A stretch of 64,000 nt of DNA from an uncultured Bacteroides sp. (lineage in GTDB: Bacteria > Bacteroidota > Bacteroidia > Bacteroidales > UBA932): contig UREV01000001.1 of the NCBI GenBank assembly GCA_900546925.1, positions 62,001-126,000 of the forward strand, read 5' to 3'. The notes under the pieces are model-generated. The model ran no database searches, was not told the DNA's origin, and saw only the letters and a list, made by a program, of their open reading frames with translations. A program made the translations under genes and the position numbers. Within the stretch, counting starts at the first letter, position 1; every line of letters begins with the position of its first letter. This document shows, in pieces, positions 61,273-64,000 of this stretch.

Positions 61273-64000
61273 ATGGCATTTGACAGACGAAGACGTAATG
61301 GCGGCGAACGCAGAAACGAAGATTCAAGAAGAAGGGAAAGCAACGGACGCGGTGGACGCGGTTTCGGTAAAAAAGGCGGCAGCTTTTCCGGTAAAGGCCG
61401 CAAGGACAATGATAAACCACTGGACGAGTGCCCTCAGTATACGGGTACTGTTCAGATGACACGTGACGGATTCGTATTTGTCAAGGTCGATGAACTCGAA
61501 GATGATATCTATGTGAGACAGGGCCGTACCAAGGGTGCCCTGAACGCTGATACCGTCCGCGTGGCCGTCACTAAGGAAAAGACGGATGACAAGAGACAGG
61601 AGGGTGTCATTCTCGAGGTGGTAGAGAGATCCCGCAAACCGTTTACGGGTATTCTCCATGTGGTCGGAAATCAGGCTTGGGTCCTGATGCAGAGCCGAGT
61701 AATGCCATATGACATCAGCATTGACATAACCGATCTGGAGGGACATTCGCTCCATCGCAGGAATGCTGCGGTCCCTGAATCAGGGTACCTCAAGTCGCTT
61801 GGCAATGGCGAGTTTGCGGTGGCTGGGGTGACCGAGACCGTCGATGGCGTGGCGAAGGAGTTGACAGCGCATTCGGGGCTGAAAGTTGCGGCCCTGGTGG
61901 ACAGCTGGGAGAAGGGCGAGCCTAACCCGAAGGGCCATTTGGTGGACGTTTTGGGTGAGCCTGGTGAGAATGATACGGAGATGCATTCGATTCTCGCCGA
62001 GTATGGTCTGCCTTACAGATTTGAGCCTGAGGTCGAGAATGCGGCAGATGCGATTTCTGATAAAATTACAGAGAAAGATATACGTTCACGTCGTGATTTC
62101 CGTGATACACTGACATTTACGATAGACCCAGAGGATGCGAAAGACTTCGATGACGCACTTTCATTCAAGAAACTGTCCAACGGTAATTTTGAGGTCGGTG
62201 TGCATATCGCTGATGTATCTTATTATGTTACACCGGGTTCGGTCGTAGATAAGGAGGCGCAGTCCCGCGGAACATCAGTTTATCTGGTGGACCGTACTGT
62301 TCCGATGCTTCCCGAAAAGCTTTCAAACAAGCTTTGTTCGCTCCGTCCTAATGAGGAGAAACTTACGTTCTCGGCTGTGTTTGAAATCACTCCGCTCGCC
62401 GGCATCGTAGGACATTGGTTCGGCAGGACGGTGATTAAGTCCGATTACAGATTCGCTTACGAGACTGCCCAGCAGGTTATCGACAACGGCGAAAAGGCTC
62501 TGGATATGGAGCTCCGCGGCGGTACCGACGGCATCCATTCGGCTGTGAAGGATCCTATACTCGAAGCTTCGCCTGAGGCTGCCGAGCGTCGCGCGAAAGA
62601 GGCTCAGGCCAATGCTGAAGTGGCTGCTCCTGAGAACGATATGGAGTCACCATCCGGTGATTCGTTTGCCGAGTTTAAGGCTGTAGGACGTTCTGAGGCC
62701 ATGATGGGTGAGGGCGTTTATGAAGGCTGCGTGATTCCTCGTGAACTTAAAGAGGCTATTCTTACATTACATAAACTTGCTTCGATTCTCAGAAAACGTA
62801 GATTTGCTTCCGGAGCCATCAGTTTCGAGAGGCCTGAGATGAAGGTGGAGGTCGATGAGAAGGGCCGTCCGATTCGTGTATATCAGAAGATGTCCAAGGA
62901 GGCCAACTGGCTTATCGAGGAGTTTATGTTGCTTGCGAACCGTTCTGTGGCTGAGTTTATTGCGACAGGCGGCAAGATGAATGGCGTGGCCAAGAAGTCA
63001 GCGAAGACTTTCGTATATCGTATCCATGATGAACCTAACGGTGAGAAGATCGCCGGCTTGAGGTCGTTTGCAGGGAACTTCGGATATAAGATGGAAGAGG
63101 CTGAGGATGGACGAAAACTCGCAAAGGCATTGAACGGACTCCTGGCTGAAGCTAAGGACAAGCCGGAGTTTGCAGCTATCGAAATGCTTGCATTGCGTTC
63201 GATGGCCAAGGCTTGCTATAGTACTGACAATATCGGCCATTATGGTCTTGCATTCAAGTTCTATACTCATTTCACTTCTCCTATCCGCCGTTATCCTGAC
63301 ACTATGGTACACAGGCTTTTGCAGATGTATCTCGATGGTGCGGATTCTCAGAGCAAGAGTTATTATGAGGAGCAGTGCCAATACGCTTCCGAGCGTGAGG
63401 TGATTGCAGCTGAGGCTGAGAGATCCAGCACGAAGTATAAACTCGTGGAGTTTATGCAGGACAAGGTCGGCGGCGAGTTCGACGGTCATATTTCCGGTCT
63501 TACCGAGTGGGGAATGTATGTGGAGATCGAACCGACTAAGATCGAGGGTATGGTTGCCCTTCGTGACATCCAGTCGGATTTCTTTGAGTTCGATCAGGAT
63601 CATTACCGCATAGTAGGTAAGCGTACCGGCGTCATTTATAATCTTGGTGACCCTGTGAAGATTCGTGTCAAGTCTACTGACTTGGAACAGAAACTTCTTG
63701 ATTATGAACTTGTTGAAACAGGTAATGAGGATCGCATGAGCCATCATGAGGATATTCCTGGCCAGTACGAGGAACGTCGTCCGGCTGCCAAAGTTTTCGA
63801 CAAGACAACACGTCGCAGAGATACTGACAGCAAGGGCAGGTCTACCCGCAAGTTCGGTGATAAGTCAGAGGGACGTACTGGTGATTTCCGCGGACGCGAT
63901 GATGAGGAGTCTCCCAAGCGTGGCAGGAGTTTCCGCCGCGATGACAGGTTCGCCGGTTCGGAAGAAGGTCTCCAGGAAAGGCCCTCAAGGTCGCGCCGTT
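61273..64000 (+). CDS. rnr: Ribonuclease R, 3' end outside the window
   Basis: At least 909 codons, open to the right edge. Processive 3'-5' exoribonuclease. Arg/Gly-rich tail at 1-50, cold-shock OB domains (about 55-230), RNB catalytic domain (about 270-640, with TIDPEDAKDFDDALSF carrying the metal-binding Asp and HFTSPIRRYPD), and S1 domain (about 720-805, GGEFDGHISGLTEWGMYVEIE). Between residues about 409 and 489 there is an Ala/Glu-rich insert inside RNB not usual in RNase R. A long Arg/Asp/Gly-rich disordered C-terminus runs off the edge. Confidence 0.93.
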   Translation, partial: MAFDRRRRNGGERRNEDSRRRESNGRGGRGFGKKGGSFSGKGRKDNDKPLDECPQYTGTVQMTRDGFVFVKVDELEDDIYVRQGRTKGALNADTVRVAVTKEKTDDKRQEGVILEVVERSRKPFTGILHVVGNQAWVLMQSRVMPYDISIDITDLEGHSLHRRNAAVPESGYLKSLGNGEFAVAGVTETVDGVAKELTAHSGLKVAALVDSWEKGEPNPKGHLVDVLGEPGENDTEMHSILAEYGLPYRFEPEVENAADAISDKITEKDIRSRRDFRDTLTFTIDPEDAKDFDDALSFKKLSNGNFEVGVHIADVSYYVTPGSVVDKEAQSRGTSVYLVDRTVPMLPEKLSNKLCSLRPNEEKLTFSAVFEITPLAGIVGHWFGRTVIKSDYRFAYETAQQVIDNGEKALDMELRGGTDGIHSAVKDPILEASPEAAERRAKEAQANAEVAAPENDMESPSGDSFAEFKAVGRSEAMMGEGVYEGCVIPRELKEAILTLHKLASILRKRRFASGAISFERPEMKVEVDEKGRPIRVYQKMSKEANWLIEEFMLLANRSVAEFIATGGKMNGVAKKSAKTFVYRIHDEPNGEKIAGLRSFAGNFGYKMEEAEDGRKLAKALNGLLAEAKDKPEFAAIEMLALRSMAKACYSTDNIGHYGLAFKFYTHFTSPIRRYPDTMVHRLLQMYLDGADSQSKSYYEEQCQYASEREVIAAEAERSSTKYKLVEFMQDKVGGEFDGHISGLTEWGMYVEIEPTKIEGMVALRDIQSDFFEFDQDHYRIVGKRTGVIYNLGDPVKIRVKSTDLEQKLLDYELVETGNEDRMSHHEDIPGQYEERRPAAKVFDKTTRRRDTDSKGRSTRKFGDKSEGRTGDFRGRDDEESPKRGRSFRRDDRFAGSEEGLQERPSRSRR

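Larger units (their letters stand above)
60..61736. repeat. Dispersed 9-bp word (G/T)GTCAATG(C/T), window-wide
   Basis: Short word found about once per kilobase on either strand. Core GTCAATG on the plus strand begins at, for example, 146, 2719, 4088, 5680, 10110, 13542, 15386, 18391, 21455, 28496, 30192, 34069, 36982, 39102, 40603, 48316, 50872, 57856, 60289. The reverse form CATTGAC begins at 1041, 2262, 5411, 10900, 16742, 17631, 18675, 19436, 23802, 34964, 35751, 39005, 54383, 58734 and others. It lies in coding sequence in all frames and also between genes. Details are in the findings. Confidence 0.85.

Noticed and set aside
60..61736. The word CATTGACA as sigma70 -35 boxes (TTGACA)
   Set aside because: Most copies are inside genes on either strand, no -10 follows at proper spacing, and recognisable promoters in this window use TAnnTTTG.
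60..61736. The word as a Chi-like or KOPS-like polar element
   Set aside because: Such elements are strongly biased to one strand over long distances; here the two orientations are mixed at about 37 to 31. Not excluded by whole-genome data, only disfavoured in this window.
1..64000. tRNA or rRNA genes
   Set aside because: I examined the gene-free gaps for cloverleaf-type and rRNA-type sequence and recognised none; a dedicated scan was not possible here.

Overview
The window reads as a piece of a Bacteroidales-type Bacteroidota chromosome, moderate in GC. The evidence is a SusC/SusD pair, an Oar-like TonB receptor, BACON-domain lipoproteins, a GldH-like lipoprotein, a PG0541-type protein at the end of an RND operon, and repeated use of the Bacteroidota -7 promoter box TAnnTTTG, often with a TTTG about 20 bp upstream. 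I cannot fix the genus from this sequence alone. Nearly all of it is ordinary chromosomal coding sequence; there is no phage, CRISPR array, rRNA or recognisable tRNA gene.

Layout: (1) 1-3222, SusD (partial) and SusC on the minus strand. (2) 3305-7676, shikimate operon aroB, an aroD-aroA fusion, aroC. (3) 7751-20103, sufB and sufC-sufD separated by a nine-gene minus-strand thiamine operon that starts with a TPP riboswitch; sufCD continue into an rRNA-type methyltransferase and menG. (4) pgk, then lgt, then a TolC / membrane-fusion / RND efflux operon ending in a PII-like protein. (5) 28850-32287, a repeat-rich non-coding island around one AAA-type ATPase gene: two 826-bp direct repeats flank the gene, and a family of exactly 65-bp inverted units lies in and beside them. 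(6) 32323-38116, housekeeping run trxA, OMP, polyprenyl synthase, holB, ricT, gldH, trmB. (7) miaA, smpB, metK; metK is preceded by a SAM-II riboswitch and terminator. (8) 41503-50157, Oar-like TonB receptor, OB-fold/BACON lipoprotein, secreted DNA/RNA nuclease and M3 peptidase, a plausible nucleic-acid and peptide scavenging locus. (9) A ROK-kinase remnant, manA, more repeats, and a TPR-TM-HTH membrane protein. (10) metX-thrA-asd operon preceded by a 19-residue ORF with five Met codons, a likely methionine leader peptide. (11) gpmI, an EamA transporter and a partial RNase R.

The most striking signal is not a gene. A 9-bp word, (G/T)GTCAATG(C/T), occurs roughly once per kilobase on both strands and in all reading frames. 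I counted 68 copies of the 7-bp core by eye, where about 8 are expected by chance, and 24 exact copies of GTCAATGCC, where about 0.5 are expected. Density, two-strand symmetry and one inverted pair in a terminator-like hairpin resemble DNA-uptake or other genome-wide signal sequences. I know of no such word described for this phylum.
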